IMG/VR virus record: IMGVR_UViG_3300043427_003220
Span: 1-64,000 of that record
Origin: a virus
Direction: 5' to 3' (one strand)
Length of the DNA: 64,000 nucleotides
A program made the position numbers and the translations under genes. Each line of letters opens with the position of its first letter. Position 1 is the stretch's first letter. The notes beneath the pieces were generated by a model. That model worked only from the letters and a program-made list of their open reading frames with translations. It was not told where the DNA came from and did not search any database. This document shows, piece after piece, positions 6,686 through 15,700 of this stretch.

Positions 6686-9505
6686 ATGACAATAGCGTTT
6701 TCGGTAGGCGGGTCACGAGTTGTTACCCCCGGTGTTTATTCAGTATTTAAAGTGCAAGATTCATTGCTCAACGTAGTTGCTGCGGCAAGAAATGTTCTTC
6801 TTATTGGCGAAGCTTCCGAAGGCGTCCCTGGAAACTTGCTTGACCCAACAACTGCATTTTTTACTGACTACCCCACAATGCAGGCTTTTTTTACTTCGGG
6901 TTCAGTTGTAGACGCTGCTCGCCAACTCTTTACCGTGCAGCCTTCCGCTGTATTCACTGGTTCCGTTGGCCGCGTTTATGTTCAACAAACTAACCAAGCA
7001 ACTCGCGCAGAAAAAGCAATTGCGTCTCCCTCTGCTTACGGCAAGGTGGTTGCAACTAAGTTTGGCGAGTCAGGAAATTTTGCTAAGTCACAAATTGTGG
7101 CTTCTGCAGAAGCTCTTCCTTCTGTTTCATTTCAAGTTCTTCCTCTTTCTGTAAATATGGAAGCTGCAGTTTCAGGCGTTCAGTCTGCGGGCACCGCTGC
7201 TATGACATTTGCAGGAGTTGAGAGCTTTGCAAGCAACCTTTCAACCCTTTTGGGCGCCAAGGCCACAGTGTCAGGCGGAACTCTTCAAGACGTAGTTCCA
7301 ACTGGTGCTGACCTGACTCTCGCTGTTTCGGGTAATGATGTGGTCGTATCAAGCTCTATTGCTTGGAACAGCCTTCCTAAAACAGGCGAAGTTGCAATCA
7401 TTCCTCACAGCTCTGGCCTTGTAGGTGCTACCGACAAAAATACTGGCACTTATGTTGTTAAGGCTGCCACCTCAACAACTGTAACTCTTGAAAAGGTCCG
7501 TCAAATGGACAACTCAGGAGCTAGCGCAGTTGCTTGGACTGCTCCAGAAGCTGTTTCTACTCCTGTTACAGCAGGTACGGCTCCATTCACATACGCAACT
7601 GGTGAAGTCATCTTTGTTAGCCCAGTTTCCGTTGAAGTTACTGAGGCTGCTAAAGAGGGCGCAGGCGCTTCTCTTGAGTTGGCCGCTGCTTCCGCTTCCC
7701 TCTTGGGAGTTGCTGCCGTTGCTCGTATGTCAGCTCGCTCAAATCTTCTCAACGCAGCCAATGCCTCATTTGGAACCATTTCGGCTGCTGCTTCCGCAGA
7801 CCAACTCACCGTCTCTCTTGGAGCGGGCGCAGTTTGGATTGCAGCCCCAAAGCTAGGCGATGTTGTTTACGTTTCTCCTTCTTCTCCGGTTGCAGGAGCT
7901 TCTAAGCAAAACGTCGGCCTTCATATTGTATTGTCAGCTTCTCCTTCTTCGGTTGTTTGCAAGAGACTTGACGGCGGTTCCGCTGCTTCCGTTTCTTCAA
8001 CTGCCCTTGCTGGAAAAGAAGATGCTTTGCAGGCTCTTCCTGCATTGGTCAGCTCCTCGGTTGCTGCCAAGAAAGCTGTTTCTTCAAAAGAAGCTCAAGT
8101 GTCAATGAATAGCCTCAATACCGTCACTGGAGAGAGATTCCCTTCAGACAAAATCGGCGGAAAGGTTGTCCTTGAAATTTCTTACTCAGGCACAGCAGCG
8201 GCTGCTAAAGTTTCAATCGACACAAGCCGTCGCGTTAAACTTGTTGCCGATACAGATGAGGTTGTACTCCCAACTCTCAAGTACCCAACACTTGCTGCTC
8301 TAGCTGAAAAGATTAGCTCACTCACAGGATGGGCTGCTCGCGTTGTTGATGCTGGAATGAGTTCAGCTTCTCCAGCTGTGTTGGATATGGTTGATGAAGT
8401 TGGTTGCTTGTCACTTACAAGTGAGCACGCATTCTCAGGCCGCCTCAAAAATGACTACTCAGCTTGGACTTCATTCTTTGCTGGTACGGTTTCCATTCTT
8501 GACTTCGTCGCTGGTGCGCGTCCAGTTAAAGCTGGTCTACCTGCGGGCGAATCTTCACAGTCATTCTTGCTTGGTGGAGCTAAAGGCGCTACTTCAAATG
8601 CAGATATTCAAGCTGCTCTTGACGCTGGCCTCAAAGTTCCAACTGTTCAAGTTCTCCCGCTCTTCTCACGCGACGCATATCTTGATGCTGCTGATGGCCT
8701 AACTGAGCAAGAGTCAACTTACTCTATCGACTCAGTCCACGCCGCTCTTAGAGCACACGTTGCTACTGGATGGTCAAGCGCGGTTCGTCGTGAACGCTTT
8801 GGTCTAGCTTCATTCTTCGGCTCGTTCGAGGATTCAAAAGCTAAGGCTCAGGCTATGAACTATGAAAACGTCTCAATGACATTCCAGCTTGCTCGCGCTA
8901 CGGGCGCAGACGGTAATGCTCAGTGGTTCCTTCCATGGATGCTTCAGTGCTGCATGGCTGCAGGACGTTCACAGGCAGTTCTTGGAACTCCTTTGCTTCG
9001 TAAGTCATTCAACGTCCTCGACGTTAAGCACATTCCAGAGTCATCCGTCTACTCTGACACGTTAACACGTGACTTTGACCCCGCAAGCAGAACGATGGTC
9101 GATGAAGCTATCGAAGCTGGCCTTTTGACCATGGGTGTAGTTGAAGGTGCAGGACTCCGCTTGGTGTCTCCAGACCTCTCAACCCGCAGCCGCGTCAATG
9201 ACCCGAAAGCTTGGGTGTATGAGCGCAACAACGTATCGTTTATCTTTATTGAAGTTATCCAAACTCTCAGAAGCGTTCTTGAGAACTACATCGGCGAGCG
9301 TACTACGGACGTTACCACGGCTGAAGTTGCTTCTACAGTTGTCAATGTTCTTTCATCGTTTGTTACTAGCGGCGCAATCGTTGCATTTAATCGCTCACCG
9401 CTCGTAACCAACCTTGGAAATGGCTATGCTGTGCAAGTGCAGGTTCGCCCTGCTGAAGCGCTTGAGTTTATTTCACTTGATGTAACTGCAACGAGAAATC
9501 TTTAA
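6686..9505 (+). CDS. Tail sheath protein (unusually long)
   Basis: The 939-aa product has the two ends of contractile-tail sheath proteins. The N-terminus is SRVVTPGVYSVFKVQD, with RNVLLIGEASEG following. The C-terminal core is RNNVSFIFIEVIQTLRSVL, then RTTDVTTAEVASTVVNVLSSF and a final beta strand that links neighbouring subunits. Most sheaths are 400-700 aa. The excess here is a long Ala, Ser and Val-rich middle (about residues 130-560) that would form extra surface domains. Ribosome site AGGAG lies ahead of ATG. The position directly before tube-like genes fits the role. Energy stored in the extended sheath drives DNA delivery (family knowledge). Confidence 0.88.
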   Translation: MTIAFSVGGSRVVTPGVYSVFKVQDSLLNVVAAARNVLLIGEASEGVPGNLLDPTTAFFTDYPTMQAFFTSGSVVDAARQLFTVQPSAVFTGSVGRVYVQQTNQATRAEKAIASPSAYGKVVATKFGESGNFAKSQIVASAEALPSVSFQVLPLSVNMEAAVSGVQSAGTAAMTFAGVESFASNLSTLLGAKATVSGGTLQDVVPTGADLTLAVSGNDVVVSSSIAWNSLPKTGEVAIIPHSSGLVGATDKNTGTYVVKAATSTTVTLEKVRQMDNSGASAVAWTAPEAVSTPVTAGTAPFTYATGEVIFVSPVSVEVTEAAKEGAGASLELAAASASLLGVAAVARMSARSNLLNAANASFGTISAAASADQLTVSLGAGAVWIAAPKLGDVVYVSPSSPVAGASKQNVGLHIVLSASPSSVVCKRLDGGSAASVSSTALAGKEDALQALPALVSSSVAAKKAVSSKEAQVSMNSLNTVTGERFPSDKIGGKVVLEISYSGTAAAAKVSIDTSRRVKLVADTDEVVLPTLKYPTLAALAEKISSLTGWAARVVDAGMSSASPAVLDMVDEVGCLSLTSEHAFSGRLKNDYSAWTSFFAGTVSILDFVAGARPVKAGLPAGESSQSFLLGGAKGATSNADIQAALDAGLKVPTVQVLPLFSRDAYLDAADGLTEQESTYSIDSVHAALRAHVATGWSSAVRRERFGLASFFGSFEDSKAKAQAMNYENVSMTFQLARATGADGNAQWFLPWMLQCCMAAGRSQAVLGTPLLRKSFNVLDVKHIPESSVYSDTLTRDFDPASRTMVDEAIEAGLLTMGVVEGAGLRLVSPDLSTRSRVNDPKAWVYERNNVSFIFIEVIQTLRSVLENYIGERTTDVTTAEVASTVVNVLSSFVTSGAIVAFNRSPLVTNLGNGYAVQVQVRPAEALEFISLDVTATRNL

Positions 9506-9535
9506 TACATAGGGTTTAAAATACCCTATGTATTA
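9503..9535 (+). other. Perfect 13-bp RNA hairpin between sheath and tube genes
   Basis: The arms TAATACATAGGGT and ACCCTATGTATTA pair over 13 bp around a 7-nt AT loop. The left arm includes the sheath stop codon. No T-run follows, so it is not a standard terminator. The position suggests an mRNA processing, stability or partial-attenuation element that sets the sheath-to-tube ratio. This role is an inference. Confidence 0.6.
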
Positions 9536-9550
9536 ATAATGGAGTCTTAA

Positions 9551-10102
9551 ATGGCAAACAAATTACCATCATTTCTCGACGGAGCCAGACTCGTCATCAA
9601 GGTAGACGGTAAGCCGTTTGCTTTTTGCGAGGCCCTCAGCTTTTCTGACAATATGGCTTCTCAGTTGACCATGGCGATTGGTTCATACAGCCCTCACACT
9701 AACGAGCCATTGATTTACTCTGCTCAGGCATCAATGAGAGTATTGCGCTATACGAAAGCCGCCCTCGGTGAAAGTAAAAGCATCGCTCCCATGAAAGGCA
9801 AAATAGACGCAGTTAAATCGTCCACGGGAATGACGGCAGATAGAGCTTCTGATGGTAACTCCATGATGATGCTCAATAGCTTTTCTCCTGTTAAGATGCT
9901 TCTTGAGTCTACTTTCGATGTAGAAGTCTTTACTCGCGTTGGAGAAAAAAATACGCTTTCAGACAAGCCCACTTACGTAATGAAAGATTGTCTTATTACA
10001 GACCTTTCGATTCGTTTCAATGTTGGCTCTCTTGTTTCGGAAGACGTTACTCTTCTTTGCCGTATGATTGAAGATAAAGACGAACGAATTACTAAAGCAT
10101 AA
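9551..10102 (+). CDS. Tail tube-like protein, paralogue 1
   Basis: The 183-aa product directly follows the sheath gene, where contractile phages encode the tube. It begins FLDGARLVIKVDGKPFAFCEALSFSDN, a pattern repeated in the next gene and more loosely in the gene at 11204. The second half contains FDVEVF and LITDLSIRFNVGSLVSEDVTLLCRM, beta strands typical of tube/Hcp folds. It has its own ribosome site (GGAG). Which of the three paralogues forms the tube shaft cannot be settled from sequence; order favours this one. Confidence 0.65.
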   Translation: MANKLPSFLDGARLVIKVDGKPFAFCEALSFSDNMASQLTMAIGSYSPHTNEPLIYSAQASMRVLRYTKAALGESKSIAPMKGKIDAVKSSTGMTADRASDGNSMMMLNSFSPVKMLLESTFDVEVFTRVGEKNTLSDKPTYVMKDCLITDLSIRFNVGSLVSEDVTLLCRMIEDKDERITKA

Positions 10103-10114
10103 AGGTAACTAACG

Positions 10115-10795
10115 ATGGCAGCTCAAACTCCATTTTTCATGTCTGGCCCACGCCTCCTCCTGAAGATTGACGGAGTTAAGGTTGCCTACGCCGTTGGTCT
10201 AGACCTTCGAGTCAGCCGTAACGTACAGATTGTCAACACCCTCGGAAGCTTTGCTTCTGTAGCAATTCAGGCAACCATGTATAACGGTGTGTCCGGTAGT
10301 ATGCAGATTGTCCGTCTACTTGATTCAGACTCTCGCACCAAGCTAGTAAGTGCGGCCACTGCATCAGGAAAGCAAAGCGCCGCTCCAGCTCTTTCGGCTG
10401 CTCCTGAATCAGCTCTTACAGGAATTAACAGTCCTGTAACAGACAGTGATTCAGCTTCATCAAACTCCTTGGTTGCTGCAACTGAAAATATTAAAAAACA
10501 TCTTGACCCTGCTTCCGTCCTAGCGTCCTCTACTTTTGATATTGAAGTCTGGCAGATGTATCCCACCACTGAAACTGTGGCCGCCGGAAAAGACCCTAAA
10601 TTAAATAATAAGGGTGTTCTTGTTAAACATTTTACTGTGCAAAATTGCAGACTTAACTCTCGCTCCTCCAGTATTTCTGCTGGTCAGCTTCTAACCGAAT
10701 CCTTTAGTTTTACCGGCACTCTATTGGTGTCCGAGGACAGACAAGGCGGCGCAAGGGATGAGGTTGATCCATCTGGATTTGGCTCCGGCGTTTAA
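10115..10795 (+). CDS. Tail tube-like protein, paralogue 2
   Basis: The 226-aa product shares the layout of the gene before it: FMSGPRLLLKIDGVKVAYAVGLDLRVSRN at the start, SMQIVRLL, a Ser/Ala-rich loop (about 90-125), then FDIEVWQMYP and CRLNSRSSSISAGQLLTESFSFTGTLL. The Ser/Ala loop is an insertion relative to paralogue 1. A terminator lies about 35 nt downstream, so this gene ends the sheath/tube transcript. It may be a second tube protein, a tube terminator or a tube-baseplate adaptor. Confidence 0.6.
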   Translation: MAAQTPFFMSGPRLLLKIDGVKVAYAVGLDLRVSRNVQIVNTLGSFASVAIQATMYNGVSGSMQIVRLLDSDSRTKLVSAATASGKQSAAPALSAAPESALTGINSPVTDSDSASSNSLVAATENIKKHLDPASVLASSTFDIEVWQMYPTTETVAAGKDPKLNNKGVLVKHFTVQNCRLNSRSSSISAGQLLTESFSFTGTLLVSEDRQGGARDEVDPSGFGSGV

Positions 10796-10801
10796 ACTAG
10801 C

Positions 10802-10829
10802 TTGACTCCTTAACCTAATATGCTATAAA
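10802..10829 (+). promoter_or_regulatory. Sigma-70-like promoter overlapping a terminator
   Basis: TTGACT (10802-10807), a 16-nt spacer and TATAAA (10824-10829). A transcript would begin near 10836, inside the left arm of the terminator hairpin that follows, so new transcripts would lack that arm and escape termination. Confidence 0.65.
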
Positions 10830-10866
10830 ATGTCCTTAGATAGTCCCTAGGGGCATTTCTTTTTTT
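10830..10866 (+). terminator. Rho-independent terminator after the sheath/tube genes
   Basis: The arms ATGTCCTTAG (10830-10839) and CTAGGGGCAT (10847-10856) form 10 pairs, two of them G-U, around a 7-nt loop. TTCTTTTTTT follows. It stops read-through from the sheath and tube genes while the promoter immediately upstream starts a new transcript. Confidence 0.8.
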
Positions 10867-10877
10867 GGAGTAATATC

Positions 10878-11204
10878 ATGAAGTTAGCGCAACTACCTAA
10901 AAATACTGATACTAAATATTCTTCATCAGATACGACTCTAAAAACATTTGTAGTTCATCTCAGCGATGGTTCTGAGTTGCATGTACGCGCAGTCAGTTGG
11001 CTTGTCGGTGATTACGGCAAGATTTGTTTTTATATGCAGTCTCCAGAAGAAATCGCAAAAATGAGCATGAAGGCTCAAGAACCAATCGCTGTTTATGCAA
11101 TTAAACGCGGCCTTGTTGAAAGCGTTGCCGAAGAGGGTGCAGTTACTGTTACGGTTAAAAAGCGCGCCACTCGCAAAACAACTAAACGAAAAGTTAAAAA
11201 ATAA
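10878..11204 (+). CDS. Hypothetical 108-aa protein with basic tail
   Basis: The product has a beta-rich core (TFVVHLSDGSELHVRAVSW, then GKICFYMQSPEEI) and ends in a very basic stretch (KKRATRKTTKRKVKK) that could contact nucleic acid or an acidic partner. It has a ribosome site (TTTTTGGAG) and overlaps the next start by one base (TAATG). It is the first gene after the internal promoter and terminator in the tail module. No family is recognised. Confidence 0.6.
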   Translation: MKLAQLPKNTDTKYSSSDTTLKTFVVHLSDGSELHVRAVSWLVGDYGKICFYMQSPEEIAKMSMKAQEPIAVYAIKRGLVESVAEEGAVTVTVKKRATRKTTKRKVKK

Positions 11205-11764
11205 TGGCAGTCATTCAAGGTACAAAAAACGCATGGAAAAAATCCATGGAAGAGCTTGGCAAATCTTTTGAAGATGCCGCTGATCGCGATAAAGCGTTGG
11301 GTCGCAATCCAGAAGTTACCCTGCCTCAGTATTTTTCAGGCGCTCGCGCTTATGTTGCGGTTTCAGGCGAATTAATAGCGGTTTGCCAAGATTTTAATTA
11401 CACCATAGAGTTTACTCCAGAAGAAACACGAACAATTGACACCCACGTTCCTTGGGATATTTCCGTAGGACAGGTTTCAATTAGAGCATCTTTAAGACAA
11501 CTTGTAGACCCTTCCGAATCTCCAGAATCTCAGGGACTGTGGTCTAATATGGCCTCTATTATTCATCAACCGTTAATTGAATTAGAGGTATTTGATAAGC
11601 TTGGTCAAAAAATGTTTTATGCGCGGGGTATGTTTACTCGCATTTCGGGAAGCGTAACAATAGGTTCTTTGTCAAACAGAAGCGTTGATTTTATTGGAAC
11701 GGCGTATTCCCATAATGTTACGCAAAGTTTTGTGCCGTACAAAAAACAAAAAGAAGAAATCTAG
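11204..11764 (+). CDS. Tail tube-like protein, paralogue 3
   Basis: The 186-aa product resembles the two tube-like proteins upstream: YFSGARAYVAVSGELIAVCQ matches their F-x-G-x-R-x3-K/S-x-G-x3-A motif, and QVSIRASLRQLVDP matches SM-I-R. It has an extra N-terminal helix of about 35 residues and a beta-rich end (SVTIGSLSNRSVDFIGTAY). It lies before the tape-measure region, so a tail-completion or baseplate-proximal tube ring is a reasonable alternative to a shaft subunit. Confidence 0.5.
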   Translation: MAVIQGTKNAWKKSMEELGKSFEDAADRDKALGRNPEVTLPQYFSGARAYVAVSGELIAVCQDFNYTIEFTPEETRTIDTHVPWDISVGQVSIRASLRQLVDPSESPESQGLWSNMASIIHQPLIELEVFDKLGQKMFYARGMFTRISGSVTIGSLSNRSVDFIGTAYSHNVTQSFVPYKKQKEEI

Positions 11765-11821
11765 ACACTACTGGAGGAGCAAATCCGTTTGCAAATCTTT
11801 TTTAATTAGTAAGGAATTATT

Positions 11822-12205
11822 ATGGAACCGTATTTGGCCGAACGTATAGAGGCCGCTAAGAAAAAAGCCAAGCAGATTATTGAAGGCAAGATTGACGACG
11901 AAACCGACCTAAGGCTCGTTTTTCAGTTTGTACTTTGCCAAAAATATAATATTCCTATATTTTCTCCCTACTTTGAAGAAAGAACCCTTGACGAACTTAT
12001 GTTTGAAGTCTATCTTCATAAAGAAGCTACCATTAAGGCAGACCCAGAACTCGCCAAAGAAGAGGCGGCCGACTTTGTCAGAGAGGAAGCAGATAAAGAC
12101 GAGTATTGGGAAGATTTAGACATGCAGACAGACGAAGAGTTTTTAGAGCAAGCTAAGAAAGATTTTGCAGCAAGAAAAGGAAATATCAATGAGCAGTCCA
12201 CTTAA
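11822..12205 (+). CDS. Acidic protein upstream of the tape measure (possible tail assembly chaperone)
   Basis: The 127-aa product is strongly acidic in its second half (EEAADFVREEADKDEYWEDLDMQ). The middle contains FQFVLCQKYNIPIFSPYFEERTLDELMFE. The gene sits two before the tape measure, where many phages encode the first tail assembly chaperone. It overlaps the following gene by 17 nt in another frame, a geometry also seen where chaperones are joined by frameshifting, but I found no convincing slippery site. Ribosome site AAGGA lies upstream. The role is inferred from position only. Confidence 0.5.
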   Translation: MEPYLAERIEAAKKKAKQIIEGKIDDETDLRLVFQFVLCQKYNIPIFSPYFEERTLDELMFEVYLHKEATIKADPELAKEEAADFVREEADKDEYWEDLDMQTDEEFLEQAKKDFAARKGNINEQST

Positions 12206-12722
12206 TCCTGTTATCTTTGTTGAGTTGGATGTTGTAGGTACAACAACGGGTGAAAAGTACCAAGGGGTATTTGAACTCAAGAAATTTCTATCTCATAGAG
12301 ACATGACTGAATCATCTCGCGTAGCAAATAGACTTTCAACCGGCTTGCGACGCCCCCCGTCCTATAGTGTCCCCTCTCTCTTGGCGGGAATTAAGGACGC
12401 TCTTCAGAACATCCACGATGAAGTAGCTAATGGCCTTGAAGATAAGGACAAGGTGGCTTTGGTGGCTAGCGACGAAGCAATTCGCCGTGTTATCGAGGGT
12501 ATTTTGCCGGAACTTAAAGATATTGATCCACAATCTGAATTTATTCAAATGCTTGCGGTTCTTAATGCCCATATCGTCAAGGCTCCTGATTGGTGGAAAC
12601 CTAAAAATGAAGAACTAGGCGGGTATCACCTTCTTGACTATACTCCTATCCTAGAGCTAAATCGCCAGTTGGCCGATGCTCAACGTCCTGCTTCCTCAGA
12701 AGAAAAGCCATCTGAGGCTTAA
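12189..12722 (+). CDS. Protein directly upstream of the tape measure (possible second assembly chaperone)
   Basis: The start at ATG 12189 follows AAAAGGA by 7 nt, giving 177 aa. The N-terminal part (PVIFVELDVVGTTTGEKYQGVFELKKFLSHRD) is a beta-strand-rich segment. The rest is helical with an acidic end. It overlaps the previous gene and lies 26 nt before the tape-measure start. By position it could be the second chaperone that coats the tape measure during tail assembly. No sequence motif proves this. Confidence 0.5.
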   Translation: MSSPLNPVIFVELDVVGTTTGEKYQGVFELKKFLSHRDMTESSRVANRLSTGLRRPPSYSVPSLLAGIKDALQNIHDEVANGLEDKDKVALVASDEAIRRVIEGILPELKDIDPQSEFIQMLAVLNAHIVKAPDWWKPKNEELGGYHLLDYTPILELNRQLADAQRPASSEEKPSEA

Positions 12723-12748
12723 AATATTGCTAAGCATGAGGTGATGGC

Positions 12749-15700
12749 TTGGCACGTATAGATATTAACTTAGACGAACTGTTAGCGCCCATAAGGCAGA
12801 TGCGCGAAGAAATTCAGAAGATGAATGACGCGCTGCGTCAAACCGTGCAACTTCAAGCACAGATGGCTGCTCACCAAAGACAAGCAGCTAATTCTTATTC
12901 TCCAACAAGAGCAGGTGCTGTTCTTCAAATTCAAGACTTAGTTGCAGCTCGCGGTGGCCCTACCTCAAATGTTTATTCTATTGGTACAGGCGCACCAATT
13001 CCGCCATCTAATATTAATCCAACCGGAAGCCCATTGGGGTTTCCTATTCCTAGCGCCCCGTGGCAACTTGCTCGCGGCGGAGTTGGAATTGCTGCTGCAT
13101 TTGCTGGGCAAGCGGGTTTTCAAAATGATTTAGCTGCTAAGAGAGAACGTGAAGAAGCCGTTAAGTTACTGTCTGGCAGCGCCAATACAACTGCCAAAAT
13201 TTTATTAGACGTATCTAAAAAAATCGAACAAGAAAGAGCCGCTGCTTCTGAAACTCTTAAAAGAGCAACCGAAGATTACGGCAGAGCGTCCGAAACCGGA
13301 GCAAAAGACTTAGCTAAATTTGCTAGAGAGCTAGACGAAGCGGCCAAAAAGTTTAATAAAGTAAACCAAAAAGCAGAACAATTTTCTACCACTTTGGACG
13401 ATTTTATTAAAAAGGGCGGTGCCGGAGGCGGAGGCGGAGAGGGCGGAGGCCGTGGCGGGTTTGGCGGCTGGTGGGACAAGTACGGCGGAATCACTGGAAG
13501 AGCACTTTCTGGTGCAGCCGCTACAACAGCTTTGGGTTTTCAGTTAGCCGGCGGATATGCAAATATTCAAGCCATGGGTTTTCAGCAAAGCCTTACAGCT
13601 ATGCAGGCAATTCCGCAAAATATAGCAGCAGCTGAGTCTCTTAGATATCAAAAATATATGGCAGTTGTGGCCCCAACAACGGGCGAGCAGATGCTAGAGG
13701 CTTATGGTAATTTACTAACCCCAGGCAAAAATAAATTTTCTTATTTAGGTGTTGGTAATAGAAAAGCTCGTGAGACAGAAGCTAATAAGATTTTTGAAGA
13801 AGAGTTTAAAGTATCAGAAGCTGAGCGCAAGGCCACCACTCGCAGTGCAATCGGCGGTGCAATAGGGCAAGCGGCTCTTTCAATTGGAGCGATTGTTGGA
13901 GGTATCGGGTTAACTGCGGGTACTGCAGGCTTGGGCGCAGTGCCTGGTTTGGCTTTAGCCGGTGCAGGAATCACTGGTTTGGTCGGCGCAGGGAAAGATT
14001 TATTTACCACCGTTACTGGGGCACAAACGGGACTTGCTGGCCAAAAAGAAGGCGGGATTTATGACATGCCGGGGGCCGGTTTGTTTTTTGACAATACAAA
14101 ACAAAATGCCCAAGCTGTTAAGGCCATGTATCAGTCAGGCGCTATTCGCCGTCGAGAAGAAAATGAAAGAATGCTTCTCAATGCCGAAAAAGAAAGATTT
14201 GATGCTCGTCGCTTATCTATGGGCCTCGATGAAAACTTAGCTGCTATGAGAATGAGAACAGCGGCTACGGTTATGGCAGGTGGAGCCGCTGTAACAGGGT
14301 TTGAGGCATTTAGAGGTCTTTCTACAGAAAGAGCGGAGGCTTTAGCGACTAGGTATGCCAAATTGGGATATTCAATTCCAGAAGTTGGCCAAATATATAA
14401 TACATACGCTGGTATGATGGGAACTACTCGCGGAGCAGACAGACTTCTAGGCTTGAGCCGTGCGGGCGTTGGCTCCGTTGAGCAGATGGCTTCCAACGTA
14501 TTGGGAATCTCCGCCGTATCAGGAAAACAAGGCGACACCAAACAACTAGAAAATATCTTTGCCAAAGCCTTTGAGGCAGGACTCAAGGGCGCTCCTGCTA
14601 TTCAGCGATTCTCTCAAGCGGCAATGGAAATGTCTCAGGCACTTAAGCTTCAATCGGCTACAGGCGCAGCGGGATTCTTGTCAACATTAACAGGAGCCAT
14701 GGCAGGCAAGTCTGGTTCAGCCATGATGTATATGGAAGAGGCTAGGTCTGGTTTGATGGGACTCGCAGGCGCTACTGGCGCAACCACTGGGCTCATGGGA
14801 ACCCTCAAGGTTCTGTCAGGCGCGGGCGCTGGGCTTGGTATGGGCACGGGCCTTGGAGCCGTTAGTCGCTCAAATGTTATTCAAGTTCAAGAGGCTTTGC
14901 AGCAATTATCTGCAGGCGGCGATTACACTAAGATGACTGGACTTGCTCGCCGTATGGTAGGTGCTCAGATGGCTTCGGGCATGACGCAAACAGAAGCCAT
15001 TGCTAAGGCACGCAGAGCACTTGAAGGACAGATGGCCACTCAGGTCGCTCCGTTTGGTGCTGAATATAAAAGAAGAACCGGCAAGGATTTTTCTGCAATT
15101 CAAGCCAGAGCAAGGGAAATGCTCAAAAAGGGAGACTCAGAAGGTCTTCGCAACCTTATGTACCAATTTGAAGATGAAACAACAGGAATGGCTGGCCTAG
15201 AGGCCGAAGGTGCAGCCATGGCTTTATTGATGTCCGGCGCGCCGCCTGGAGACTTTAAAAAAGGCCAAAGAATGTTGGCTCAAGAAAAGGGCAAGGGCGC
15301 TGCAAAAGCTGCAGCAGATTTTGCTACGGTTAACTACAAAAGAGTTCTTAATAGCGCAGCAATTGATGCTGCTAAGGGAATTGATAGAACTGTAACAGAC
15401 GAGGAGTTAAAGACCACAGCAGCCGGCATGGGAATTGATACAAGTAAAGCTAACTGGAAGCAAGAGCTTGGTAAAGCCGCTGGTATTGATGTTGCAAAAG
15501 GAGAAAAGTTTACTTTTGCTAAATTGGCAACAGCAATGTCCGCCTATGCCGATAAGGATACTCAAAGAACATCTCTTAGTATTATCGAGGCTTTTGGTCC
15601 AACAGCCGTTCAGCAGCTTGCAGATGCCGTTGGCGGAACCCCCGCTGGAGGTACAATGCAAGCAACCCCTGGGCCAAATGCTCCAAAAACTCCACAACAG

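Noticed and set aside
11779-11801. Terminator at GCAAA-TCCG-TTTGC followed by a T-run
   Set aside because: The stem is only 5 bp with few G-C pairs and the T-run is offset, so it is too weak to call.
14131-14586. 151-aa minus-strand frame in the tape measure gene
   Set aside because: Antisense to an Ala/Gly-rich gene, where long shadow frames are expected from codon bias.
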